From positions 5,022,001-5,086,000 of the forward strand of contig OX442315.1 in assembly GCA_949358305.1 (NCBI GenBank): DNA of 64,000 bases, written 5' to 3'. Under the pieces are notes generated by a model. The model searched no databases, was not told the origin of the DNA, and saw nothing but the letters and a program-made list of their open reading frames with translations. The translations under genes and the position numbers were made by a program. This DNA is from Strigamia acuminata (taxonomy: Eukaryota; Arthropoda; Chilopoda; Geophilomorpha; Linotaeniidae). Numbering within the stretch: the first letter of the stretch is position 1; each line of letters begins with the position of its first letter. Shown here piece after piece: positions 47,892 through 58,235 of the stretch.

Positions 47892-49466
47892 TGTGACGAT
47901 TCTACTTTTGGCTGAATAATTAGCCATTATAAGAGATAAATCGGTTTAAACAAGACATTTCTACAACTAGAAATAACCTAACCGAGATAAGCTACGGAAG
48001 TCTGTACAACGTGAATATGTGATCAAATATAATAACTTACGATTTTCGTGTGATTCAAATACATGTTTATTAACATTACAACTGGGTTGGGGTTCTGGAT
48101 AAGTGTAACGGCGGCTACACTGGTTGAGGATCCGGGCGATGCTGTTCGAGTGGTGCGGCTGACTTTGCGGCATCGTCACAGTTAGCGCTACGGAGACGTA
48201 TTCGGTCCCGCAGCTCGGATATCTATTAATACGAAGAACCCTTCGTATTTGGTCGGGAATATTCATTAGCATATTCCGTATTCAAATCATCAAAACATTA
48301 TTAGTGTAATATAACAAATGAATTGTTATATTGTTATTCTATGGGCGGGGACAGTCACGACAGTCGAGGGGACCATCGCGGGAGTTGTTGAAGCTTCATC
48401 CGCCAGCATGCCTTACGACGACAAGATCTCGTGATCAGGCGCCGGGTATTTGTTTTCTGCGACGAGTCGCTTTCAGTGGTACCAACCACTGGGTAAACAG
48501 TTCCTGGGGGACTACCAGATCGGCATTACCAATACCCGAGTATTTGTTTAGCGCAAGGTATGAATGCAATTGCTCACGGGCCACCAACCCGGTGCGTCAC
48601 CTGTGAATAAGGCTTTTACCGACCTCGGACAAGTCTTGCCCACTTAACGGAAGGGCCAATGCACTGCATCGGAACCCTGGGGAAACGGTTTGCCCATATT
48701 TGTTTGACGGGTTCGACTTCCCGTGTATATGCTCTGGCAGAGCATCTGACCTATGACCGGGGAATCGCTCAGATAGATGCGACTATCACCGATCATATAA
48801 TCTGATATTTGTTTAACGGTGTTAATCAATCCCGTGCATGAGCGATATACTAAGCCACCGTATGAAATCCTACTGTCCCTTAGAACAGCTGGCTAACACT
48901 ACGGGGCCATTTCATGTGTGAAACATGTCTATTACCGGAGTTAGCCTTCCCGAAAGGGCCCTACAACAAGCAATAACAAACTAGTATTAATACTATTTGT
49001 GGAGAGCTGAGGAGGCCTGATGTGTCGATAAAGAAAGTGAGATCCAACGATAACAACTTATCAATACAAACAATATAAACATATTCAAAATCAAGCCAAG
49101 GGGGTTGCGCTGGTGAAAACCAGAGCTTATATAGTTCTAGAGAACAATCAGATTAGCGACAGCCAATCAGACGTCAGAATCCATGGATTCGTGGATCACT
49201 AGTCCGGACCTAATATTGAACTGGGTCCAGAAGAGTCCGATTGGTTCTCTTCAACAGGTAAGTAAACGTGATATTGGTTCAATAGAATCAATATCCCAAG
49301 TAAATAATACTTAGTGGAGTCTAATAAAATACTGTATATTTTATTCACAACGTTTATATTAATTCTTTAATATAACTCGTAACTTTATCGAGTTTAAACT
49401 ACGCGCGTTAGATAAACAGCGCCATCTAGTGTGAACATTGACTAATACGGTTTTATAACCGTCACA
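47892..49466 (-). repeat. 5' LTR of right A copy (1575 bp)
   Basis: Equal in length to the shared central LTR. TATA box at 49127-49133 (minus). The outer end GTCACA at 49466 is followed by TATC, which does not belong to the LTR because the central LTR continues differently. Confidence 0.93.
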
Positions 49467-49692
49467 TATCAATCTCGTGTGAAAAAGACGAAATTTCCGA
49501 ATTTGATCATTGAATTTGCATGTACTTTTGCATTTTCTCAAGCTTTTCTTGAGTGGAATTGTTGAAAACTCTTGGATATTCCAAACATAACGTGATCAAA
49601 TTTGAATTTTTATTTCCTGTTGCACATCATGACATTTTATTTGTTGAGGCACGCATACAGATACAGTATATTCGACCTAGATCGGAAATATT
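49467..49692. other. 226-bp spacer between elements, origin unknown
   Basis: AT-rich sequence with no ORF and no match to the elements here. It is probably host DNA that was already present, or part of an older repeat. The first four bases, TATC, are the predicted target duplication of the A tandem. Confidence 0.5.
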
Positions 49693-51447
49693 TGTGATGA
49701 TTACAAATCCGTATTTATCAATGTTCACAATAGATGGCGCTGTTTACCAAACGCGCGTAATTCAAACTCGATAAAAAAACTAAAAAGTGTGATAAATAAT
49801 TATTTAGACACGGTGAATAAAATATAACTATTTTATTCGACATAAACTAAGTATTAATTACTTGATGATGTTGATTCTGTTGAATCGATATCCACATTAC
49901 TTACCTGTCGAAGGGAACCAATCGGACCCTTCCGGACCCCAACTGGGCCCATCTGGACATAGTCATATATTAGGTCCGGACTAGTGACCCACGAATCCGC
50001 CGATTCGTACGCTGATTGGCTGTCGCCAATCTAGTAGTTCTACAGAACTATATAAGCATCAGTTTCTCACCCACTAACCCCCCTGGCTTGATAACTGAAC
50101 ACGTATATTGTCTGTAGTTGAATTGTTATCGTTTGATTTCATTATTCTCTATCGACACATCAGGCCACCTCAGCTCTCCACAGTTAGTATTCATTACTAT
50201 TTTGTTATTGCTGTTGTAGGGCTATTTCGGGAAGGCTAACTCCGGTAATAGACATGCATTCGCATGAAATGGCCCCGTAACGTTAGCCAGCTGTTCTACG
50301 GGACAGTAGGACTTCGTACGGTGGCTTAATACAACGGTCGTATACAGTACGACCTTGCTAAATGAAAGTAGGTCCCTCAGCTAACTGGCCTCAGTCCGCT
50401 GCAGGATGGCTGTTGTAAACAGCCCACGCAGGTTCCCGTCTTTCTACGATTGGTCCTTCCGCTCGTTAAAAGTCGGTAAAAGCCTAATATACAGGTAACA
50501 CGCCGGGTTGGTAGCCCGTGAGTAATATCTAAAGATGTTGCGATAAAACAACTACCTGGATAATGGTAATCCAATGGCAGTGGCCAATTAATATTTTACC
50601 CGGTGCTTGATCATTGGATCCCGCCATTGTAAGGCATGCTGGCGGATGGAGGAGTCAAATCCTCCCGCGATGGTTCTCTCGACCGTCGTGACGGTCCCCG
50701 CCCCATCGTACCCTCCGGGTTAGTAACCCGTGAACAGGAGTTGAACAACACTGTGTTAAATAAATTACTCGGGCATTGGTAATCCTGTATTGGCAATATC
50801 TTTTAAACCCGGTAAGTCCAATGTTTACCTGGTGGTTGGTACCACCGATAGCAAATTAAAGCGTACAATTAAATACTCGGCGCCTGATCACGAGATCTTG
50901 TCGTCGTAAGGCGTGCTGGCGGATGGAGTCTCAACAACTCCCGCGACGTTCTCTCAATTGTCGTGACGGTCCCCGCCCAATTATTATTTATATAACAATT
51001 CATTTGTTATATTACTTTAATCACTTTACTTTTATTCATTTGGAACATGGAATATTCTGCCGAATATTTCCGATTAATGCGAAGGACTCTTCGCATGTTT
51101 AGATATTCGAGCTGCGGACCAAATGCGTCTCCGTAGCGCTATTTGTGACGATGCCGCAAGTCAGCCGTATTCCTCTGGCTTCGCCCGGATCCTCAACCAG
51201 TTGATGCCGCCCGTTTACACGCGTCAAGAACCCAATTATGTTATCGTTAATATTTAGTAATAAATATGTTATGTCACACTAAGGAAACTGTAAGTTATTT
51301 CTATTCGATCACGTATTCATATTTTTACTCAGACTTCTGTAAGCTTATCTCGGTTAGGTTGTTGCTACTCCTAGCAACGTCTTGTCTAAACCGATTAATT
51401 ATCTATCTTAAATGGCTATTAAATCAGCCAAAAGTAGAATCGTCACA
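49693..51447 (+). repeat. 5' LTR of truncated B element (1755 bp)
   Basis: Starts TGTGATGATTAC and ends CGTCACA. TATA box at 50049-50055. It is more diverged from the nested B LTRs than those are from each other, including several small indels. Confidence 0.92.
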
Positions 51448-51449
51448 AG

Positions 51450-51467
51450 TGGAGGTTCTACCGAGAT
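51450..51467 (+). promoter_or_regulatory. Primer binding site, tRNA-Gln-like (truncated B)
   Basis: TGGAGGTTCTACCGAGAT, present once here, unlike the nested B copy, which has two. Confidence 0.75.
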
Positions 51468-52570
51468 AGGCTGCCAAATTTTAAATAAAATTTGAAGTTT
51501 TGTATGTCTATGGTGAATTCGAGTAGTGTAACGTTTATGGTGATTTTTGTGTGTAAAAATAAATTTCGTTTGAGATTTATAAGTGTTTAATATATTTTAT
51601 TTTTGTCTTAAATTTGGTTGAAAAGATAATAAGTGTAACTCACTTTGTTCTTTATTCTCCGCCGTGGAAATTATATGTTTTAACAAAATAATAATTTCTA
51701 CCGCGTGGTCAGGCCTAAAGGCCTAACCCCGAGAATGGGAATCTTGCCCGAACTTGTTAAAGTTGGTTCCGCCCGGGTAGCGTCATTTTGTCGTCGACAA
51801 TCTGACAAAACCACGCGGTCGGGCCTAATTTTGAAAAGTTGACCTTTTGACGGAATTCTTAAAGAATTCTATCAATTTAACAGTTGTTTTAATTTTAGAA
51901 TATTCTTTTATATGTATTTGCTTGAGACTTCAAGTTAAACCTAAATTTATTTGCCTAAATAAATTAGAAGGAAAATTGACGCTTTTCGAAGGAATTAAAA
52001 TTTATATTTTATTTCAAAGTGGGTTTACCTTATTTTACAGACTTGATCTACATTAAAATGTTGGTTAAAAATCGTGATTTCAAGTCATTGAAATCGAATT
52101 TTACGAATGGAATACCATTCGAATTTTAGCGAAGAAGAATTCTCGCTGTTGTGTTGCCTAGCAACCAGGTTGTGCAGAGAAGCCGTCGATTCAAACGATT
52201 CGACGCGCTTTATTAAAAATTGTGGGTTTTAATACTTTAAAATTCTCATGGAATGGTCATTTTTATTAAATAAATTTGATAATATTTTAGAGTACTTTGA
52301 AAAGTATCCATTTTGTTTGGTGACTACGTCATAACACTGGAATCTGTCAAGATTACGGTTCCACGAACTTAGTGATTTCCACCAATCTCGGATGAGATTG
52401 GACTCCCGCGAGATTAACATTGATACTTGACCAATCAGAGAGGTGTTTTGAAGTACCCATACTTCCTTTCGAATAGTGTGACCACTGCTTCGTTTGCGAC
52501 CCTCCTGAACGTTTGCAACTTCATCGTTATCTCTCAGACTTAGGAAATTTTCTTAGTTTTAAGTTTAGTT
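51468..52570 (+). other. 5' leader (truncated B)
   Basis: About 1.1 kb untranslated leader. No gene seen. Homologous to 15348-16454. Confidence 0.6.
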
Positions 52571-54820
52571 ATGACTAATAACCAGCATCACATGAACACC
52601 CGTGGTAAGGAAAGAACTTGTTTGACCGGTGGAATGAATCTATCCGGGTTTATACCTGTTCCTAATGGAATTGAAGAAGTGGGAAACCACGCGGTCCATA
52701 ATGGCGTTTCAAATGAAACAGCCGGACCATCTGGAGAGAATAGAGCTCCACGTGAACCTACTCCGCCTGGAGAAGAGGAATGCATTCCTGAAGGTTCTCA
52801 TTTAGGCCGAGGCGGTCTATTATTTTGTCAGGATCACGGTTTGAACCCAAACCAATTTAGATCTTTGACCGAAGTATTAGATTTTGTGCACGCGCGTCGT
52901 GCTACGTCGGAGCAACCTAATTCCCCAGCCAGCCAAAGATTAAATAATTTTAGTCCCACTCCTTCGACGCCTATTTCTAGATATAGAAATAAAAATGCAC
53001 AACCTCCTCGTCAAGATCAGTCGAATTTGACACCAGGAGATTTTAATCGTGCTTTCCAACAACGATTACGAGCGAATAACTTCGCTCGCAACCAACAAAG
53101 AGGATTTACAAATCCAGAGAACTTTGAGAATACGTTCAACAGAGCGAATTTGGGTCCGCCTAATATGGCCAACCCTAATCCAAGTTTTCCAAACGGATCA
53201 AATAGTTGTCCAAATCTCGCTGGAAATTTGAAACCAAATTTAGGTGCGACAAGAGGTCCAAACCGCCGTTTTGACCCAAATTCTAGATTTGCAAACAATT
53301 CTAGTCCAGCACCTAACGTGCAAAGGGGTCACTCAGTTCCTCCGAACTCGAATAACCCGATTGATACGAATGATTTAAATAATCCTTCTAATCCTGAAAA
53401 GCATGGAGATTCCAATAATTATTTGAATCAGGGTACACCAAGTAATTCGAACTACCGTCCGAATTTCGGTGGCCCAGGAAGTTCGAACAATCGTCCGAAT
53501 TTCGGTAATCAAGAAAGTTCGCACAACCGTCCGAATTTTAACAATCGAGGTAATTCTAATAACCATTCGAATTTTGGTAACCACAGTAGACCAAATCAAG
53601 GAGGGTCGAATAATTTCAACCCCAACAATGGTGGCTCAAGTCAAAATAACTCGAGTCAATCAAACACTGGTGGATCGTCGAATGACCATTCACGACCTCC
53701 AAGCAGCTTTGGAATGACGGCTGATGACCTCGCGTCAATTGCCACAACCATGCATAAATTAATGCAGGCTGGAAAAAGTTCTGCCATTGTCCCTCAAACT
53801 AACAGTTTGAAGCCCCCAGATATTCCGGTATTCTCCGGAAAAGCAGAAGAAAGCGAACGCTTTCTCACCATTGTAAAAAATGTCGCTTTCCTGCGAAACA
53901 TGTCACTCGATGACATGCTTGTTAAAGGCGTTGCTGGTTATCTAACCGAGCAAGCACATGGTTGGTTCCATGAAAGGAGAGGAGATTTCATATCTTGGGA
54001 AGTATTTGAACAGGCGTTCAAAGAAAGGTTTGTAGCCACTCGACAAGAGCGGACGAATCAATTAACGAACTTAAGACAACTGGAAACAGAAAGTCTTTAC
54101 GACTTTATGCACAAATATTACCAGTTATGGATATTGCAAGACAGTCTTGATGCAAAGGGGGCTGGATGTCTTTTTATCGGGAGTGTAACTCCTGCTAACG
54201 ATTTGCTTTTGCATACGCAAGGCATAGCGGATTTACCTCTGACAGAGATTTATACCGTTATAACGAAAAATAAAGGTCTGTACAGTCGTACAGCTAATGG
54301 AGTAAAGGAAAATAATTCCAATCCAGTTGTTTTCCCACCTCGGAAAACAGACACACGTCCTCAGTCGAAGACAAATGCTAAATCCTTAACTTTGGATTCA
54401 CAAGAACAACTTAATATTTGTGATGAAGAGTTACCTGAGGAGTGTGAGGCCGTTTATTTAATAAATGGAGTAGTAGATCAGACCAGACGTGGTCAAATAG
54501 TCTGTTATAACTGTAAACAGCCCGGACATGTGCGTCGGGAATGTACAAATCCAAAACCACGCACAAATTTCAACTCTGAAGAGTTACAAAAACGTGGTAC
54601 TCCGGATTCCCCGACTGTGGATCCGACTTCTAAACGACCTAATAATAGGTGGATAACTCAAGAAGTGTTGGATGCAACACTAGATGCTAAACTTGATGCG
54701 AAACTTAATACTTTTGAAAATAAGTTACAAACTTCGCTGACCAACTCGTTGGCAGAAATGGTCAAAACTTTGATCAAGCCCGAATCGACAGATTCAAGTG
54801 CTACTAGTTCAAAAAACTAG
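52571..54820 (+). CDS. Gag structural protein, truncated B copy
   Basis: 749 residues, open, with the same start (MTNNQHHMNTRGKE). The Asn/Gly-rich tract differs in repeat number and order from the nested copy (for example NNRPNFGNQESS units), showing that this tract changes fastest. CCHC knuckle CYNCKQPGHVRREC lies near residue 645. The stop TAG follows the slippery AAA AAC codons. Confidence 0.93.
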   Translation: MTNNQHHMNTRGKERTCLTGGMNLSGFIPVPNGIEEVGNHAVHNGVSNETAGPSGENRAPREPTPPGEEECIPEGSHLGRGGLLFCQDHGLNPNQFRSLTEVLDFVHARRATSEQPNSPASQRLNNFSPTPSTPISRYRNKNAQPPRQDQSNLTPGDFNRAFQQRLRANNFARNQQRGFTNPENFENTFNRANLGPPNMANPNPSFPNGSNSCPNLAGNLKPNLGATRGPNRRFDPNSRFANNSSPAPNVQRGHSVPPNSNNPIDTNDLNNPSNPEKHGDSNNYLNQGTPSNSNYRPNFGGPGSSNNRPNFGNQESSHNRPNFNNRGNSNNHSNFGNHSRPNQGGSNNFNPNNGGSSQNNSSQSNTGGSSNDHSRPPSSFGMTADDLASIATTMHKLMQAGKSSAIVPQTNSLKPPDIPVFSGKAEESERFLTIVKNVAFLRNMSLDDMLVKGVAGYLTEQAHGWFHERRGDFISWEVFEQAFKERFVATRQERTNQLTNLRQLETESLYDFMHKYYQLWILQDSLDAKGAGCLFIGSVTPANDLLLHTQGIADLPLTEIYTVITKNKGLYSRTANGVKENNSNPVVFPPRKTDTRPQSKTNAKSLTLDSQEQLNICDEELPEECEAVYLINGVVDQTRRGQIVCYNCKQPGHVRRECTNPKPRTNFNSEELQKRGTPDSPTVDPTSKRPNNRWITQEVLDATLDAKLDAKLNTFENKLQTSLTNSLAEMVKTLIKPESTDSSATSSKN

Positions 54821-54851
54821 GTCCGGGGGACGAAGGTTTATTCCATCCCCC
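54811..54851 (+). promoter_or_regulatory. Predicted -1 frameshift signal, gag/pol, truncated B
   Basis: A_AAA_AAC (54811-54817) then TAG, then GGGGGA (54825-54830) pairing with TCCCCC (54846-54851). The same layout as in the nested B copy. Confidence 0.85.
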
Positions 54852-54855
54852 AGAA

Positions 54856-56976
54856 GTGGCTAATGCTACGTCGGAATCTTTATTTATGGATGTAGACACA
54901 ACTTGTCTTGAAGAAGCCACTAGTCATAGTGGCGGAGTAGAGGAAAATCTGCAAGAAATGACGGAGCAATTAAAAAATCTGACATTGTTTCCTCACAAGT
55001 GCTACACGAAGAAATTCTGTAGACTTTGCCGACTCAATCGAGTCATAGGTGGTAATAATTTGCACAATATTACTTTAGGTAATAATAAAGATGATCCTCG
55101 AATGAAGATCACAATTGGTGGGCTCACCTACAACGCGCTCATGGATACAGGAGCATCTCAATGTTACATTGGGGAACAACTCTTGTCTGAAACTCAGGCT
55201 TTGCCAGAATTTTTGCAAGAAGCCCCCAGAAACATGTTGGTTAACGCTGTAGGCGTAGCACACAAGCCTGTCGGACAAATAACTTTGTGCGTGCAATGGG
55301 CTGATGAATTTACACCAATGAATTTCATCGTTTTAGCAAAACGAGTTTGTGGCTTGATACTTGGTCACAATTTCATGCGCAGACAGAAAATTAGTCCGCA
55401 TCCACATCTACAAGAGTTCTCTTGTGCAGATAAACCTAATTGGTCCGCCCCTTATGAGTCGGAAGAAGCCAATTTGGCCCTCGCCCCGTTAAATCGAATT
55501 ACTTTCGATTATTTAGGACTATCGTCCACTCTCAACTCAATTGAGTTAACAGACACTCCTGTGTTGACTTGGGATGAGAAATTAGTTGAGGAGAGCGACT
55601 GCACTCCAGAACAACGACTAGCACTTCGCGAAGTGGTTAACTCGATACCGAATGTATTTCGTGATCAAGTTGGGTGCACTAACGTGACCCAGCATCGTAT
55701 CAAATTCAAAGAAGGGCATTCATTGCCCAAAATGCAGTATAGAATGTATAACCCGGCCAAGAGAGCCATTATGACCAAACTTGCTGCAGAACTTGAACAG
55801 GATGGACTTATTGAAAAGGCCAAAGGGCCATTTATAAGTCATCCAGTCATCGTTGCGAAGCCTGACGGCTCGTATAGGATGTGCATTGATTACCGGTGGC
55901 TGAATGCCATCACCGAAGTCGAAGTAATACAAATGCCAAGTATTGACCTGTTATTGCATAATACTGGTCCTGCTAGGTATTTTACGTCAATTGACCTTGT
56001 CAAAGGTTACTACCAAGTCGAGATGTGTAAAGAAGATCGTCCAAAGACGGCATTTTACACACCAAATGGTCCATATCAGTTTGTGCGAATGCCATTTGGC
56101 CTTTGCAATGCGCCTTGTACTTTCCAGCGTCTGATGGAAGGCATTTTAGGCTCAGCTTTACAAGACTACGCGTTAGTCTATTTGGATGACGTAATTGTAT
56201 ATTCAGATAATTGGGATGATCATCTCAAACACGTTCGAGATGTTCTAGAAAGGCTTAACCAAGCCAACATGACAATAAATAAAGCAAAATCTCGTTTTGG
56301 CCGCACAGAATTAAAATTCGTGGGCCACTGGATTAAACCCGAAGGTCTCTTCGGTGATCCCGATAAAATATCGGCGATTATGAAATTTCCCACCCCCACG
56401 TGTGCTAAAGACATTCAGCGCTTTCACGGCATGACTAACTTCTTCAGGAAGTTTGTTCCAAATCACGGAACTATTGCCGCACCATACACACGTATGATGA
56501 ATGAGAAAACTCCATTTGAATGGGGAAATGAGCAAACAGAAGCTTTTAATAAAATTAAAGAGCTACTTTGTGGTGACAATTGTCTACACAAACCAGATAT
56601 GACTTTGCCATTTGTTGTCATGACTGACGCTTCACATGAAGGCTTAGGAGCTGTCCTTTGCCAAGACGTCGATATATTCGATGAAAAGAAGCAGAAAAAC
56701 ATTTCTGTACCCAGACCCGTTGCTTACGCAAGCAGAGTTTTACGTGGAGCGGAGAAGCGTTATACAACGCCCGAACTTGAATGTCTCGCAGTCGTGTGGG
56801 CTATTGATCGATTTAAACCATATCTCGAATATGGTACATTCACTTTAGAGTCAGATGCAGAAGCACTGAAATGGTTGATGCGAACGCCTGAACCATCTGG
56901 GAAATTTGGCCGATGGGCCTTAACCTTGGGGTATGTGTGCGGATTTTGTCGGGGGCGAAAGGGTCCCGCTTTTTAA
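54856..56976 (+). pseudogene. Pro-Pol of truncated B copy, cut in RNase H
   Basis: Protease (MDTGAS), RT (YLDD) and most of RNase H (MTDASHEGLG) are intact and nearly identical to the nested B copy. The protein loses homology after GKFGRWAL, where the DNA leaves the element at TTAA (56920-56923). It then runs 17 codons into foreign sequence before a stop. Integrase, ORF3 and the 3' LTR are absent from the window. Confidence 0.92.
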
Positions 56977-57000
56977 CATTACGGCGGCCTATACGTTGTT
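56920..57000 (+). mobile_element. Possible piggyBac-like transposon end at TTAA
   Basis: The pol homology breaks exactly at TTAA, followed by CCTTGGGGTATGTGTGCGG. piggyBac-type transposons insert at TTAA and often begin with CCYT. A GGGTCCC motif also follows. No opposite end or transposase was found inside the window, so this rests on the junction alone. Confidence 0.35.
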
Positions 57001-57133
57001 TCGTTGATCGCGACTGTGATGCGGAATTTGCGGATGTTGTTTTGGCCGAGTAGTTCGTGCGACCGAGCGCGTTTTGTTCGTTGCTTTTCGGTGTTCGGTG
57101 GGTTTTGTGACCGGTCAAGGGTTTCGCTAAAAC

Positions 57134-57374
57134 GTGGTTTTTGTGACGGGAGGGAGGGGGGATCGGTTCATGTGCTCCGAACGCGCCGCGACGCGCCGTG
57201 ACTTGGGCCAAAAACGACCCGGTCGGAAACCGGGTCCCGGGCTTCGTCGAGGCGTGGTTTTTGAGAACGGGGGGAGGGGGGGATCGGGTCGCGTGCTCCG
57301 AAAGCGCCGCGACGCGCCGTGACTTGGGCCAAAAACGACCCGGTCGGAAACCGGGTCCCGGGCTTCGTCGAGGC
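57134..57374 (+). repeat. Tandem pair of 120-bp GC-rich units
   Basis: Units start at 57134 and 57254, each beginning CGTGGTTTTTG and containing GACCCGGTCGGAAACCGGGT. Diverged relatives of the unit lie inside both arms of the inverted-repeat element (about 57660-57790, inverted, and 61690-61840, direct). Confidence 0.8.
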
Positions 57375-57490
57375 GTGGTCCCGATCGGGACAAACTCTTC
57401 CGGAAAATGTCCGGTGGAATGTTGAGAGTGTCGATGGACGACGTTCGAGTTTATATCGTAAGTAAGTAAGTATCTGACAAAACTTGCACA

Positions 57491-58235
57491 GAATTTTGTC
57501 AACATTTGATAAATTTCCACAGAATTTAACGTTGTTTTGCTAAAACCTGCGGAAACGTGTCTAGTCGGGCAGAAACGTCTCGTAAAATGTTGCTGAAATT
57601 CCGTGGAAATTTGTCAAAAATTGACAAAAGTTGGTGACCGACCCACATCGCGTTGCGGCGCGGTCGGAGCACGCGACCCGATCCCCCCCCCCCCCCCTCC
57701 CCCCGTCCCCAAAAAACCACGCCTCGAGGAACCCCGAGGTTCGGTTTCCGACCGGGTCGCCTCTTGATCCGACTCGGGGCGCGTCACGACGCGGTCGGAG
57801 GACGGCCCTCGCCCCCAAAAACCACACTCCGGGTCACGTGGTCTCGCACCCGACTCTTTCAGTTTTCCCGTTTTCAGCCCGTTACGGGATCGTGACGGGA
57901 CTGTCGGCGGCCCGTTAACGGCCCGCACGAGCCGTGACGGGATCGTGACGGGACCGTTGGCGGCCCGTTAACGGCCCGCACGGGCCGTGACGGGATCGTG
58001 ACGGGACCGTCGGCGGCCCGTTAACGGCCCGTACGACTCCATGCGGGCCGTTGACGGGCCGTTGACGGGCCGTTAACGGGCCGTTAACGGGCCGTTAACG
58101 GGCCGTTACGGCGTAAATCGAAAAAATCAACAACCGACAACACGTACGTGAAAACGCGTACAACATTCATAGACATTAATCTCGAATCCTGTTTTTGGTT
58201 TTACGCCGTTAACGGGCCGTTAACGGCCCGTTAAC
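57491..58235 (+). repeat. Left inverted arm
   Basis: Reverse-complement partner of 61240-61978. Within it, about 57495-57530 and 57590-57630 form a smaller inverted repeat around AAATTTCCACRGAATTT, so palindromes are nested. Confidence 0.7.

Larger units (their letters stand above)
7937..49466 (-). mobile_element. Right copy of tandem gypsy-like element (subfamily A), split by two nested insertions
   Basis: Minus strand, right to left: 5' LTR 47892-49466, primer site 47872-47889, gag, protease, pol, ORF3 (10242-11735), purine tract, and 3' LTR 7937-9511. Removing the two nested elements and their target duplications leaves about 10.9 kb internal, or about 14.05 kb in total. Four bases beyond the 5' LTR (TATC, 49467-49470) are the expected target duplication; its partner should lie left of the window. 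Pol carries two nonsense changes not present in the left copy, besides the two insertions. Confidence 0.9.
49693..56923 (+). mobile_element. Second subfamily B element, lacking its 3' half
   Basis: Has a 1755-bp 5' LTR, primer site, gag and pol up to RNase H. Homology with the nested B element stops at 56923, within TTAA. The sequence beyond is unrelated and GC-rich. It differs from the nested B copy by scattered substitutions and Gag indels, so it is a separate insertion and not a recent duplicate. Confidence 0.92.

Noticed and set aside
49467-49692. Remnant of a 3' end of the truncated B element or another LTR
   Set aside because: No match to any LTR, leader or UTR in the window, and the LTR boundaries on both sides are exact.
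57559-57928. Overlapping Arg/Gly/Pro-rich frames on both strands in the GC-rich arms (also 61505-61983)
   Set aside because: Open frames in several phases and strands at once, typical of GC-rich low-complexity DNA. No domain.
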